A DNA stretch of 64,000 bases, from the NCBI RefSeq assembly GCF_023522835.1, contig NZ_JALCZU010000004.1:124001-188000 (forward strand). The letters run 5' to 3'. The stretch is from Oceanobacillus saliphilus (GTDB taxonomy: Bacteria > Bacillota > Bacilli > Bacillales > Amphibacillaceae). A program made the position numbers and the translations under genes. A model generated the notes under the pieces. That model made no database searches and was not told where the DNA came from. It saw nothing but the letters and a program-made list of their open reading frames with translations. Of this stretch, positions 44,327 through 53,641 are shown one piece after another. Numbering within the stretch: the stretch's first letter is position 1; each line of letters starts with the position of its first letter.

Positions 44327-45057
44327 TTTTTGACTCCCTTATACATTTATTTCATTATGATTATCTGTACAATTCATTTTATCTATAATTCGAGCACCTG
44401 TACACTACCATACATACGAAAAAATAGACGAACACGTAGTAACATGTTATCTCACTCATGTTTCTTGTACTTCCATTTAGAAATAATTGAATACTTGAAT
44501 GAGGCTGTCAAATGTTAATGAAGTATACGTTGTTCCTTTTGGATATTCGAAATCCAACAATACATAAGTCATCGTGATTTAACATACGAATCATAGATAA
44601 AATGCATAGTTATAATAATTTTAATTCATTTTACTTATGAAAACTTATCTGTTAAATTAAAATATGTGAAGTAAATTAATAGTTCATTATTGCAAACGGA
44701 ATCAAAATGACCTAGTGAGTGGTTACACTAAGTGAAACAGTGTTGGCAGAAGGTTTTTAAAACGTTATTACTTCGTATTCGTATAAATTTAATTAAAACT
44801 ATTAACCCAACGCACGCTTACTTGGTTGTTCAGGTTTTTTTTGAGATTTATCTTTAATTCATAATATATTAACTGATTTATTATGAATTAATTTTTTAAT
44901 GGAAGGTGGTATGTCATGAATAAATGTTAATGTTGTAGTTTTAAATGATAAACGGATTGCTAGTTTATTGTAAAACGTTTGGGTGTAATGACATTAGTCA
45001 GGGTATTAACTCCATACTTAATATCCATAACAACTAGAGAATGGGAGAAAGATTAAA
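44327..45057. other. AT-rich regulatory region before the GntP permease
   Basis: No gene seen in 730 bp. It contains a perfect 11-bp hairpin with a following T-run (AATTCATAATA at 44856 and TATTATGAATT at 44879) and, after GGAAGGTGG, a 3-codon ATG frame (44916) of doubtful meaning. The permease promoter probably lies in its last 120 bp. Confidence 0.5.
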
Positions 45058-46377
45058 GTGGACATATTGGGTATTTTTGGGATTTTGTTAGGTATTTTAA
45101 CAATCATTCTATTTATAATTAAAAAGTTCAGTATCATTATTGCAGCACCAATAGCGACGATTGTCGTATTGCTGTTTAGCGGTGTACCTATACTAGAGAC
45201 CGTATTTGGTCAAGAAAATTCGTATATGACGGCACTCGCTGGGTTTATTGCAGCAAATTTCGCGATATTCTTATTAGGTTCCATCCTAGCGAAGTACATG
45301 GATAAAAGTGGGGCAACGATTTCCATTGCAGATAAAGTGTTGTCGGTAGTAGGAACGAAGAATCCGTACAACGCATTAGTAGCATTATTTATTATTTCAG
45401 CGATTCTTACGTACGGTGGAATAAATGTATTTGTCATCATATTCGCATTAATTCCAATGGCTAAACCGATCTTTAGAAAACTTAATATCTCGTGGAAATT
45501 AGTTACCATCCCTGTGTTTGGTGGGACTTCAACGTTCACGATGACGATGTTGCCAGGGGCACCATCCTTACACAATATTGTGCCTTCAACGGCTTTGGGA
45601 ACGACTTTAACAGCTGCACCGCTTATCGGAATCGTAACTTCCATCGCAGCAATAGTCTTCATACTCCTATTTATGAAGTTCTCGTTGAATAAAAGCTTGA
45701 AAAAGAACGAGACATTCAATGTCGTTGAGAAGGGTGAAAGTAAAGCTGAGATTGCTAAAAGTGATCTTCCACCATTTATGATCAGTTTACTGCCGATCAT
45801 CGTGTTATTGGGCATCATCTTACTATTTAGTTCTGTGAACAACATCATTATTGTCGCTTTAATTGTTGCGATAGTATTGAGTGCAATATTATTCCGTAAA
45901 CAAATTGCTCAGCAAAGAGAGGTATTAAATCAAGGTGCAACTGAATCGTTATCATCAACAATCACAACTGGTAGTACCATTGCATTCGGTAGCATTGCAA
46001 CAAGTGTTCCAGCGTTTAAAGGTGTATTTCAAGTGATTCAATCCATACCTGGTCCTCCAATCCTTTCATTAATGATTGGTACAGGTCTGATAGGCGGTAT
46101 TACTGCTTCAGCTGTTGGAGCAATCGGAATATCTGTTGCGAATTTTGCACCTATCTATTTGGATATGGGATTAGATCCGGAAACAGTTCACCGTGCGATC
46201 GCAATCGGTTCTGGAGCGCTATCCATTGTGCCTTACTCTGGATTCTTGATTATATTTAACAATATAACGGGATTAACGATGAAAGACACTTTCAAAAATG
46301 GATTTATCAGTATCAGTGTTACCCACTGGATCGCGATGACCGTTATCGTTATCATGGCACTCTTAGGTTTAGCTTAA
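45058..46377 (+). CDS. GntP-family organic acid permease
   Basis: A 439-residue permease beginning at GTG 45058 after GGGAGAAAGATTAAA. About twelve membrane segments. GntP-type wording is seen in YGGINVFVIIFALIPMA (about residues 121-137), the TMTMLPGAPSLHNIVPSTALGT stretch (about 161-182, read in two parts) and GASASAVGAIGI-like segments near 350. Family substrates are gluconate and related sugar acids or hydroxybutyrate. The next gene is a 3-hydroxyisobutyrate-type dehydrogenase, so a hydroxy-acid is likely. Confidence 0.88.
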   Translation: MDILGIFGILLGILTIILFIIKKFSIIIAAPIATIVVLLFSGVPILETVFGQENSYMTALAGFIAANFAIFLLGSILAKYMDKSGATISIADKVLSVVGTKNPYNALVALFIISAILTYGGINVFVIIFALIPMAKPIFRKLNISWKLVTIPVFGGTSTFTMTMLPGAPSLHNIVPSTALGTTLTAAPLIGIVTSIAAIVFILLFMKFSLNKSLKKNETFNVVEKGESKAEIAKSDLPPFMISLLPIIVLLGIILLFSSVNNIIIVALIVAIVLSAILFRKQIAQQREVLNQGATESLSSTITTGSTIAFGSIATSVPAFKGVFQVIQSIPGPPILSLMIGTGLIGGITASAVGAIGISVANFAPIYLDMGLDPETVHRAIAIGSGALSIVPYSGFLIIFNNITGLTMKDTFKNGFISISVTHWIAMTVIVIMALLGLA

Positions 46378-46389
46378 AGATGTAGGGAT

Positions 46390-46432
46390 AGACTTGTTCT
46401 GAATGAGAACGCAACATACAGAAGTCTATATA
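46390..46432 (+). other. Structured hairpin after the permease
   Basis: TAGACTT and AAGTCTA enclose a second hairpin, GTTCT-GAATG-AGAAC. It lies between gntP and the 23S rRNA-like block, without a T-run, so it is not a simple terminator. Confidence 0.45.
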
Positions 46433-46456
46433 GAACCCTCCTGAAAAATATAGGAA

Positions 46457-46557
46457 CGTAAAGTGGATGTAGAGTTGCTTAGACAACCAGGATGTAGGCT
46501 TAGAAGCAGCCACCGTTTAAAGAGTGCGTCATAGCTCACTGGTCGAGTAATCGGAAA
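46457..46557 (+). rRNA. 23S rRNA fragment (L11-binding/GTPase-centre domain) in an intergenic region
   Basis: The block contains AGAGTTGCTTAGACAACCAG, AGGCTTAGAAGCAGCCACC, TTTAAAGAGTGCGT and CATAGCTCACTGGTCGAGT, which I recognise as the 23S rRNA stretch around E. coli positions 1035-1115. It differs from the usual sequence at a few places, including GCGTCATAG where rRNA has GCGTAATAG, and lacks a few bases at each edge. There is no rRNA operon nearby. It ends 32 bp before the start codon of the dehydrogenase, so it would form the 5' leader of that mRNA. Confidence 0.85.
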
Positions 46558-46588
46558 ATAAAAAAATTAGATACAGGAGGAATTTATC

Positions 46589-47425
46589 ATGAGTAAAAAA
46601 ATAGGATTTGTAGGACTAGGTACAATGGGCTTCCCAATGGCCGTTAATTTACAGAAAGCCGGTTTTGAAGTAATTGGTTATGATGCTTTTAAAGGGGTTT
46701 ATGAGAAAGCAGAAGCTGCAGGGTTCACGATGGTAGAAACGTTAATAGAAGTAGCAGAACAAGCGGACGAAGCGATTATCTCCATGGTTCGTGACTATGC
46801 TCAAAATGTTGACATTACGTTCGGTGAGGGTGGTCTATTATCTGCTGGGCCTAAAGGTAAAACACTTATTGTCATGAGTACACTTGACCCTGAAACAATG
46901 AATGAATTAGGCAAAAAAGTCGAAGAAGAAAGTGATTTGAGTTTAATTAGCGCTGCGGTTAGTGGTGGTGCTTCAGGTGCTCAAGCTGGAACATTATCGA
47001 TTATGACATCTGGTAAAGAAGAAATTGTAAAGTCATTCCAACCTTACTTTGATGCAATTGGATCCAACACATTCTACTATGGTGAAGAAGCAGGCAACAG
47101 CCAAGTAGCAAAATTAGTTAATAATCTAATTCTAGGTATTAACATGAATGCTGTAGCTGAAGGACTTAAGTTAGGAAACCACTATAACTTACCACAAGAA
47201 GAAGTATTAAACCTATTACAAGTAAGTACTGGTGATAGTTGGGTAGCTAGAAATTGGAGCGATATTTCTGAATGGACTGCAGACACTGCTTTAGCCGTTC
47301 TACTGAAAGACTTAATTGCAGCTTACAACCAAGGGATTAAACATAATGTATCCATGCCATTTAATGCCCTATCATCTACACAATTATTTAACTCTATGGA
47401 AAAAGAGAAACCAGAAGCAAAATAA
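46589..47425 (+). CDS. 3-Hydroxyisobutyrate dehydrogenase-like oxidoreductase
   Basis: A 278-residue beta-hydroxyacid dehydrogenase, RBS CAGGAGG. The NAD(P) fingerprint FVGLGTMGFPMAVNLQKAG starts at residue 7; the substrate motif SAAVSGGASGAQAGTLSIM lies near 121; the catalytic Lys is in NSQVAKLVNNLI (about 172). The family includes 3-hydroxyisobutyrate dehydrogenase and tartronate-semialdehyde reductase. With a GntP permease just upstream, it probably oxidises an imported sugar acid or hydroxy acid. Confidence 0.9.
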   Translation: MSKKIGFVGLGTMGFPMAVNLQKAGFEVIGYDAFKGVYEKAEAAGFTMVETLIEVAEQADEAIISMVRDYAQNVDITFGEGGLLSAGPKGKTLIVMSTLDPETMNELGKKVEEESDLSLISAAVSGGASGAQAGTLSIMTSGKEEIVKSFQPYFDAIGSNTFYYGEEAGNSQVAKLVNNLILGINMNAVAEGLKLGNHYNLPQEEVLNLLQVSTGDSWVARNWSDISEWTADTALAVLLKDLIAAYNQGIKHNVSMPFNALSSTQLFNSMEKEKPEAK

Positions 47426-47460
47426 TTGAATGACGTTATCACGTAATTTGTTGACTATAC

Positions 47461-47495
47461 AAAGTGGTCCAGGGGGAACCTTGGACCACTTTTTG
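47461..47495 (+). terminator. Terminator of the dehydrogenase gene
   Basis: AAAGTGGTCCA and TGGACCACTTT form a perfect 11-bp stem with a T-run. It is also the beginning of the left copy of the repeat around the deaminase gene. Confidence 0.9.
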
Positions 47496-47735
47496 TTGTG
47501 ATTCTTTTGTTTTGATGGATAGCATTTTTTGGTTAGTTTAAGCAATCTTCCCTACTGTCAACTGCTTTTGTTATATCCAGCACACTTCTATGAAAGCGAC
47601 ATTTACAACATATGTTTTTGATGTGGACTGTGGTTCCTGTGCCTGGGGGCTCCAACACATGTCTCTCTCTTCCCTATCACTTTAGTCAGTGGGAAACTTA
47701 ACAATATACAGTTATAATCATCAGATCGCGATAGC

Positions 47736-48218
47736 TCAACATCTCCTTGCGTAAAACTGACGATGGAGTCTGTGTACTTGCTCCGCTAGCTCAGGAACTG
47801 GGCCATCTATTGTCGTATCACGAATAACATCATGAATGGGAAGATTTCGAACGCGCGATGGAGTAACCCCCATTTCATTCAACCATTGTACCAACTGTTC
47901 AGACGAACTTGCATAAACAATCCGACCTAAACCAACCCAACCGTGGGCCGCAGCACACATAGGGCAATGTTCACCAGAGGTATATACTATCGCCTTGCTT
48001 CTTTCTTCAGGTGTCATGTTACTGGCTGCCCATCGTGCCAAAGCAAATTCTGGGTGTTGCGTATGGTCACCACCGGCAACGTGGTTATGGTCTTCTGCAA
48101 GCACCTCTCCATTGGCTGAGACAAGTACTGAACCAAATGGCTCGTCACCTTTCTCCAATGCCGTTTTTGCTAATTCAACACAACGTCGCAGGTGCTTCAA
48201 ATCTAAATCACTTATCAT
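47736..48218 (-). CDS. Nucleoside/guanine deaminase family protein
   Basis: A 160-residue zinc deaminase from the ATG at 48218 (GGAGGG, 7-bp spacing). The zinc site is complete: HPEFALARW (His-x-Glu, about residues 57-65) and GEHCPMCAAAHG (Cys-x-x-Cys, about 84-95). Family members act on cytidine, guanine or tRNA adenosine; the exact substrate is unclear. Base composition is visibly more GC-rich than its neighbours, and it is enclosed by direct repeats, both signs of acquisition by transfer. Confidence 0.85.
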   Translation of the reverse strand: MISDLDLKHLRRCVELAKTALEKGDEPFGSVLVSANGEVLAEDHNHVAGGDHTQHPEFALARWAASNMTPEERSKAIVYTSGEHCPMCAAAHGWVGLGRIVYASSSEQLVQWLNEMGVTPSRVRNLPIHDVIRDTTIDGPVPELAEQVHRLHRQFYARRC

Positions 48219-48543
48219 AATTGTACCCTCCTCGAAGTCCAAGGGAAGCAGACCTTGGACCACTTCTAGCTTAAGTTTCTTTTTTTGATGGACAAGCATT
48301 TTTTTAGTTTAAGCAATATTCCCCACTGTCAACTGCTTTCTTTATATCCACCATACTCCTATGAAAGCCACTTTTGCAACAAATGTTTTTGCTGAGGACC
48401 TTGGTTTCTTTCCCTGGGGGTGCTCCCTATCAATAATACCTGCACCGATGTCTGCAATGGTTTCCACGAATATAAATCTCCTTATAAAGATTTAACAATA
48501 TTTCTACTCTGTAAGGTAGGTATATAGTTTAAAGTCTACCATG

Positions 48544-49356
48544 CTATTTTTCAAAAAAAGAAGGCATGTCAGATACCTTCAGAGGAAAATTCGGCTTGCG
48601 CTTTTCCAAAAATGCTTGTACACCTTCTTCAGCATCTGCATTGCGACTTGCCCAATGAAGAAATTGAGATTCGATCAAATGAGACTCATATGGGTGACGA
48701 CAGCCAAGCATTTTCCATAACAACTTTCTTGTAAAGTGATTGGATGTGGCAGACGTATACTCCATTATTTCACGGGCAATCTCATATGCTTTTTCATATG
48801 GGTCTTCTACCACATGTTGTACAAGCCCCGTTTCCAATGCTTCGTCTGTATGAATATATTTACCTGTTAATGTCCATTCCAAGGCTTTCCCGATCCCTAC
48901 AATTCTGGGTAACATCCACCCCGAAGCTGCTTCAGGGCCAATCCCTACACGGCCGAAAACAAAACCAATTTTCGTGTCTTTTTTGACAATTCTGATGTCC
49001 ATTGGTAACGTCATTGTTAATCCGATACCAACAGCCGGTCCATTGATTGCTGCAATTATCGGCTTACTCAACTCGAAAACCCGCAGACTAACTTTCCCAC
49101 CGATATCACGGAATTCTTGTGCAGATTCGTTTGTCCGGAATGTGTCTTTACCCGTGGACAAGTCCATTCCCGCACAAAATGCATGCCCAGTTCCTGTGAC
49201 GATAATTACACAGACATCATCGTTTTGATTCGCTTTTTCATAACAATCTAGTAATTCTCCGCTCATTTCGTAGGTGAATGCATTAAGCGCATCTGGCCGG
49301 TTTAATGCTATGGTTAGAATCCCGTCAGTTATCTCCGTTCGAATCGTCTGATACAA
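48544..49356 (-). CDS. Enoyl-CoA hydratase/isomerase (crotonase family)
   Basis: A 270-residue crotonase from the TTG at 49356, five bases after CGGAGGTG. The CoA-binding and oxyanion-hole segments are GHAFCAGMDL (about residues 62-71) and AINGPAVGIGLTMTLPMDIR (about 104-123); GFVFGRVGIGPEAASGWMLP carries the usual second acidic site. It hydrates or isomerises an enoyl-CoA. Last gene of the TRAP/CoA operon, 29 bp after the acyl-CoA dehydrogenase. Confidence 0.9.
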   Translation of the reverse strand: MYQTIRTEITDGILTIALNRPDALNAFTYEMSGELLDCYEKANQNDDVCVIIVTGTGHAFCAGMDLSTGKDTFRTNESAQEFRDIGGKVSLRVFELSKPIIAAINGPAVGIGLTMTLPMDIRIVKKDTKIGFVFGRVGIGPEAASGWMLPRIVGIGKALEWTLTGKYIHTDEALETGLVQHVVEDPYEKAYEIAREIMEYTSATSNHFTRKLLWKMLGCRHPYESHLIESQFLHWASRNADAEEGVQAFLEKRKPNFPLKVSDMPSFFEK

Positions 49357-49385
49357 TATAACACCTCCGTTTCTCAAAAATCTGT

Positions 49386-50537
49386 CTAGGAATGTAGAAT
49401 TTTTTTTGCAATGATATTCTTCATAATTTCAGTTGTACCTGCGTAAATACTCGTTACAGGAATATCGCGGTAACGACGGGCAATTTCATATTCCTCCATA
49501 TAACCATATCCACCATGTAATTGCATGGATTCAGCAGCGACCCTTTTTGCCATCTCACTAATCCACCACTTTGCCATCGAAACTTCTTTGACAATATCCT
49601 TACCTTGTAAATGCATCTCCACCTGATGATTAATATAGGTTCTTCCCAAATCGACCTCTGTCGCCATTTCGGCAATCTTAAACTGGGTATTCTGAAAGTC
49701 GGCAATACGCTTTCCGAATGCTGCTCGTTCTTTAACATAATTAATGACAAGGTTGAGCATTTCTTCTGCTTCCACTTGAACTTGAAGTGCGACTACTAAT
49801 CTTTCTTGTTGCAACTGTTCCATCAAATAGTAGAATCCTTTTCCCTCTTCACCAAGTACGTTTTCAGCTGGAACTTTTGCGTTATCAAAAATCAGCTCTG
49901 CCGTATCCCCACTGTGCATTCCGATCTTATTTAATTGTTTACCCCGCTTAAATCCTTCTGTTCCATCTTCAATTACGAGTAAACTTATGCCGCGATAAGC
50001 TGGTTTCGCTGTTGGATCCGTTTTACAAACAACGACCACATAATTAGCATTTTTTCCATTGGTAATGAATGTTTTTTCTCCGTTGACGATATAGTACTCA
50101 CCTTCTTTTCTTGCGGTCGTACGAATGTTTGCTAAATCAGAACCGGCACCGGGCTCCGTCATCGCAATTGCTGAAATATATTCGCCACTTACACTTTTTG
50201 GGAGCCATCTTTTCTTTTGTTCCTCTGTTCCGTAGCTAGCTATGTACGGACTTGTGATGTCAGAGTGAAGGCAAATTCCGCTTGCTATCCCGGAGCCGAC
50301 TCTTTCCAGTTCTTCGATAAGGACAGTGGAATAAGAAAAATCAAGTTCTAATCCGCCATACTTTTCCTCCACCCATGGTAGTAAAAAACCATTTTCCCCA
50401 AGTTTTAGCCATACTTCCCTTGGGATAGCACGTTCAGCCTCCCTTTGTTCGTAAAAGGGATATACTTCTTTATCAAGCATTTTTCTTAAAGATTCTCTAA
50501 AAATATCATGTTCACTAGTTAGAAATGAGGGTTTCAC
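49386..50537 (-). CDS. Acyl-CoA dehydrogenase
   Basis: A 383-residue FAD enzyme from GTG 50537 (AAGGAG upstream). The family signatures are AMTEPGAGSDLANIRTTA (about residues 131-148) and the C-terminal QLHGGYGYMEEYEIARRYRD; the catalytic Glu is in YAGTTEIMKNII (about 369). It introduces a double bond into an acyl-CoA and passes electrons to ETF. It lies between the TRAP genes and the crotonase in one operon, so the imported carboxylate is degraded by beta-oxidation-like steps. Confidence 0.93.
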   Translation of the reverse strand: MKPSFLTSEHDIFRESLRKMLDKEVYPFYEQREAERAIPREVWLKLGENGFLLPWVEEKYGGLELDFSYSTVLIEELERVGSGIASGICLHSDITSPYIASYGTEEQKKRWLPKSVSGEYISAIAMTEPGAGSDLANIRTTARKEGEYYIVNGEKTFITNGKNANYVVVVCKTDPTAKPAYRGISLLVIEDGTEGFKRGKQLNKIGMHSGDTAELIFDNAKVPAENVLGEEGKGFYYLMEQLQQERLVVALQVQVEAEEMLNLVINYVKERAAFGKRIADFQNTQFKIAEMATEVDLGRTYINHQVEMHLQGKDIVKEVSMAKWWISEMAKRVAAESMQLHGGYGYMEEYEIARRYRDIPVTSIYAGTTEIMKNIIAKKILHS

Positions 50538-50560
50538 TTTTCTTTCTCCTTTCTATTTCA

Positions 50561-51070
50561 TCAGATACTTTTACCTACTTCTTCTTCTCTCTTTTCTCCG
50601 CTTAATGCAGTATATATAGCTTCCAAGAGAACAAATAAAAATCCAAGAGGAACTAAGAAATAAATTGGCCAGATTGGCAACAAGCCTCCACCAACCGGGA
50701 CTGCCATTTTAGAAGTAAACCCGGAAAAAGCAAAAATAAAGCTATAATATGTCAGCAGTAAAAATATAATGATATCTATTATATTAATTAATGATCTGTT
50801 AAACTTTTGAAATCGCTTTGGGGTTTTAGCAATAATCTCTGTCAATCGGGGTAAAACTCCTGACCAATAGACATAACCCAATGCAGGAAAAACCAGAGCA
50901 GGCATCAGAATATATTGAACGATCTCATAAGTACCGGTTAAAGGAATACCAAAAACGTTTCGCATAAATACATCTGTCACTAAAGCAAACATCATAAGGA
51001 GTATTGCTATTCCGCTAATATATTTCCCGGATTCACGTAAAACCTTATTTACCTTTTGAATCCATTTCAT
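50561..51070 (-). CDS. dctQ: TRAP transporter small membrane subunit (DctQ)
   Basis: A 169-residue four-helix membrane protein from the ATG at 51070 (GGAGGTGGAGAAG). DctQ wording is seen in VTDVFMRNVFGIPLTGTYEI (about residues 31-50). Its ribosome binding site overlaps the end of dctM. It associates with DctM to form the membrane part of the transporter. Confidence 0.88.
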   Translation of the reverse strand: MKWIQKVNKVLRESGKYISGIAILLMMFALVTDVFMRNVFGIPLTGTYEIVQYILMPALVFPALGYVYWSGVLPRLTEIIAKTPKRFQKFNRSLINIIDIIIFLLLTYYSFIFAFSGFTSKMAVPVGGGLLPIWPIYFLVPLGFLFVLLEAIYTALSGEKREEEVGKSI

Positions 51071-51084
51071 CTTCTCCACCTCCA

Positions 51085-52392
51085 TCATCTCATTTGGCTT
51101 GGTAACCAGGTGACTAGCTCAGGGAATATAATTAGTAATCCAATTACGACTACTGCTGCAATCAAACCAAATACGATACCTGTTTTAAACAGTCTTTCAA
51201 TTGGAATTTTCGTTATTCCCCCAACAGCGATAACACTCATACCAACAGGAGGAGTAATCAGACCGATTGTACAAACCACTGTCAACATGATTCCAAACCA
51301 TAGCGGATCTACTTGAATGGTATCTAAAAGGGGTTTTATAATCGGTACCGTCATTAGAATTACAGCCGCCCCCTCAATGAACATAAATAGGAAAAAGTAG
51401 AAGACCATAATAATAATGATGACTAAAGCTGGATTTGAAAGAAGTGGCTCTAATAGACCAATTATTTTACGTGGCATTAAAGAGAGCGATATAAAACGCC
51501 CAAATAATGATGCACCCATTACGATAAACATAGCCATTACCGATATTTTTGTTGTTTCAACTAATGCGTTATTCAAAAACCTGAAGTTTAATTTCCCTAA
51601 TAAGCCTGCCATAATTAATGCAAGAAAGGCACCGACAGCTCCAGCTTCTGTTGGAGTAAATATTCCCATATATATACCACCGAAAATTGCTGTGAAAATG
51701 AATAAACCGGAAATAATGACAATAATGTAGCGGTAAATTGGCACTTCTTCCATCTCACTAGCTTGTGTCGTGGAATTAAACTCATGCTTTGACCTTCTTA
51801 AATAAATCATTGCTACTAATGAAAAAACAACCATGAGTAGAATCCCGGGAATTAATGCGGCAGTAAAAAGCTGTCCGATTGAAATCTGTGCAACAACTCC
51901 ATAGATAATTAGAAAAACACTAGGGGGTATAATGGCAGAAAGCGAGCCTGCCGATGCAGCAATCATTCCGGCTAAATGACTTGGATAACCTCTTTGTTGA
52001 AGTTCAGGAACTGCTATTTGACCTAGTGCAGCAGAAGTAGCAGTTCCTGAGCCCGAAACTCCGCCAAGCATTCCACCTAACAGAATGGTTGCGATTCCAA
52101 GTACTCCTCCTCGACCATTAGAGAGTTTATACATCAAACTATATAAATCTTTAACAATCCCTGATTGCATAATAAATTGAGCCATCAATATATAAAGGGG
52201 AACGGTTGTTAATGCATAACTTGCTGTTCTTGAGAAAGGGTCATTTTGAATAAATCCAGTGACGACACTTGAGCCTTCGAGCAAGAATATACCTAGAATC
52301 CCTATTCCGAATAATAATGTGCTAATATGCTGACCGGCGATTAAAAAATACAGGAATAGTGCCAGAGCGATAAATATAATGAGATTTTCCAT
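51085..52392 (-). CDS. dctM: TRAP transporter large membrane subunit (DctM)
   Basis: A 435-residue transport channel from the ATG at 52392 (GGGGG upstream). Twelve or so segments with the DctM features: GGVSGSGTATSAALGQIAVP (about residues 92-111), SAIIPPSVFLIIYG, and IGLITPPVGMSVIAVGGI (about 377). It couples sodium to carboxylate uptake with DctP and DctQ, whose genes flank it. Confidence 0.93.
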   Translation of the reverse strand: MENLIIFIALALFLYFLIAGQHISTLLFGIGILGIFLLEGSSVVTGFIQNDPFSRTASYALTTVPLYILMAQFIMQSGIVKDLYSLMYKLSNGRGGVLGIATILLGGMLGGVSGSGTATSAALGQIAVPELQQRGYPSHLAGMIAASAGSLSAIIPPSVFLIIYGVVAQISIGQLFTAALIPGILLMVVFSLVAMIYLRRSKHEFNSTTQASEMEEVPIYRYIIVIISGLFIFTAIFGGIYMGIFTPTEAGAVGAFLALIMAGLLGKLNFRFLNNALVETTKISVMAMFIVMGASLFGRFISLSLMPRKIIGLLEPLLSNPALVIIIIMVFYFFLFMFIEGAAVILMTVPIIKPLLDTIQVDPLWFGIMLTVVCTIGLITPPVGMSVIAVGGITKIPIERLFKTGIVFGLIAAVVVIGLLIIFPELVTWLPSQMR

Positions 52393-52443
52393 AAGGTTTC
52401 CCCCTTCTCTTATGTAAGAAAGGAGCATGAGGCTCCTTTCTGC

Positions 52444-53577
52444 TTACTCTAAATCTAATATTTCTTGTGGTAATGTACCGCCGGCGTCCATTAATAAATC
52501 CCGCCATAATAATGCTATTTCATTACCAGCAAAACCGTCTGCCTCCAAAATTTCAATCCAATCAAACCATGTATCAACAATTGCTGCTTCTAAATGCTGC
52601 TTAAGGTCTGGATCTAAATCTTGAAAGCTAATAATCTCTCCGCCTTTTTCTTTATTCGAAGCATAATTCTCTTCGGTTTCACCTTTTGTTAAGCTGGCAC
52701 CGTGATGAGTAATCTCATAAGCTTTTTCTTCAAATAATTGTTGTAACTCTGTAGAGAAGGAATCCCATGTTTCTTGCTTCATTGCAGTATAGCCGGCAAA
52801 GTGTCCTACGTTCGCATCCACGATCGTATGTTTGATTAGTTCATCAAATCCAAATGCTATCCAGTCCGGAGCGTTATAGATGATCCCATCAAGAGCGTTA
52901 CGGCTTAATGCGTCATAAGATTCTGATATTGGCATGGATTGTCCTGTAACACCAAGCTTTTCAGAAAGAATTTCATGAACTCTTGAAGCTGTTCTGAGTC
53001 TAATAGTCTGAGTAAAGTCATCCTTCTTTTCAAATTTGTTTTTCGTTGTGGAAATAACATATGGTTCCGTTGCAGGGTTAGGGAACGCAACTAATCCTTT
53101 ATCTTCAAATTCTATTTCATAAAATGTTTTTCCATTTGCTATGACATGGTCACTTTTCATTAAGTTTTCTAATGCCTCAGTGACCATTTCCGCATCTGAT
53201 CCAAGCGTAGGAAGCATCACTACTTCTGTATACGGAAAGCGTTGCGGATCGTATGGTCCCATTAATGTAAGAGCAATATCTATTGATCCTGAATTTAATG
53301 CATCAAACTCATTTCCAAGTTCCACAAGTTCCCCAGCAACGAACTTATCGAATGACAATTCTTCACCAGAATCTTCCTCCACTTCTTTTAAAAGTGGTGC
53401 GAAAAAGCCGCGATCCCAAAAATGCTCAGTAGGAACACCGGATGATGCTTTTAAATGTAAAGAGCCTTTTGAACCTTTCCCACTAGTAGTTGTAATAGTA
53501 TCTTCAGCTTCGGTGGTTCCACAAGCAGCCAGTATTAATAAAAATATAAACAATATTGAATAAACTTTTAGCCTCAT
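52444..53577 (-). CDS. dctP: TRAP transporter substrate-binding lipoprotein (DctP)
   Basis: A 377-residue exported lipoprotein from the ATG at 53577 (AGAGGAAG). Lipobox LILAACG near residue 18 gives a membrane-anchored Cys. The TRAP-type binding-protein body contains LRTASRVHEILSEKLGV (the conserved Arg for the carboxylate) and NALDGIIYNAPDW. Soluble in Gram-negatives, it is lipid-anchored here as expected in Gram-positives. It captures the carboxylate that the next genes import and degrade. Confidence 0.92.
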   Translation of the reverse strand: MRLKVYSILFIFLLILAACGTTEAEDTITTTSGKGSKGSLHLKASSGVPTEHFWDRGFFAPLLKEVEEDSGEELSFDKFVAGELVELGNEFDALNSGSIDIALTLMGPYDPQRFPYTEVVMLPTLGSDAEMVTEALENLMKSDHVIANGKTFYEIEFEDKGLVAFPNPATEPYVISTTKNKFEKKDDFTQTIRLRTASRVHEILSEKLGVTGQSMPISESYDALSRNALDGIIYNAPDWIAFGFDELIKHTIVDANVGHFAGYTAMKQETWDSFSTELQQLFEEKAYEITHHGASLTKGETEENYASNKEKGGEIISFQDLDPDLKQHLEAAIVDTWFDWIEILEADGFAGNEIALLWRDLLMDAGGTLPQEILDLE

Positions 53578-53641
53578 TGTACATCTTCCTCTCATTGGAT
53601 TATTAAATTACATGTTTTGAAAAAGGTTAAATATTGACTTT

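Larger units (their letters stand above)
47461..48426. repeat. ~195-bp imperfect direct repeats flanking the deaminase gene
   Basis: 47461-47653 and 48233-48426 align along their length with shared blocks: CCTTGGACCACTT, TTTGATGGA, TAGTTTAAGCAAT, CACTGTCAACTGCTT or its equivalent, CCTATGAAAGC-like, and a final CCTGGGGG. The two copies face the same way. The deaminase gene lies exactly between them, so homologous recombination could delete it. Confidence 0.75.

Noticed and set aside
45210-45848. 212-codon open frame antisense to the GntP permease
   Set aside because: It is a shadow of the permease gene; codon pattern and motifs belong to the plus strand.
46457-46557. Functional 23S rRNA gene
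   Set aside because: Only about 100 nt are present, with no 16S, 5S or tRNA genes or rRNA promoter.
48218-48299. Upstream 27-codon extension of the deaminase
   Set aside because: It lies within the flanking repeat, and the ATG at 48218 has the proper ribosome binding site and family length.
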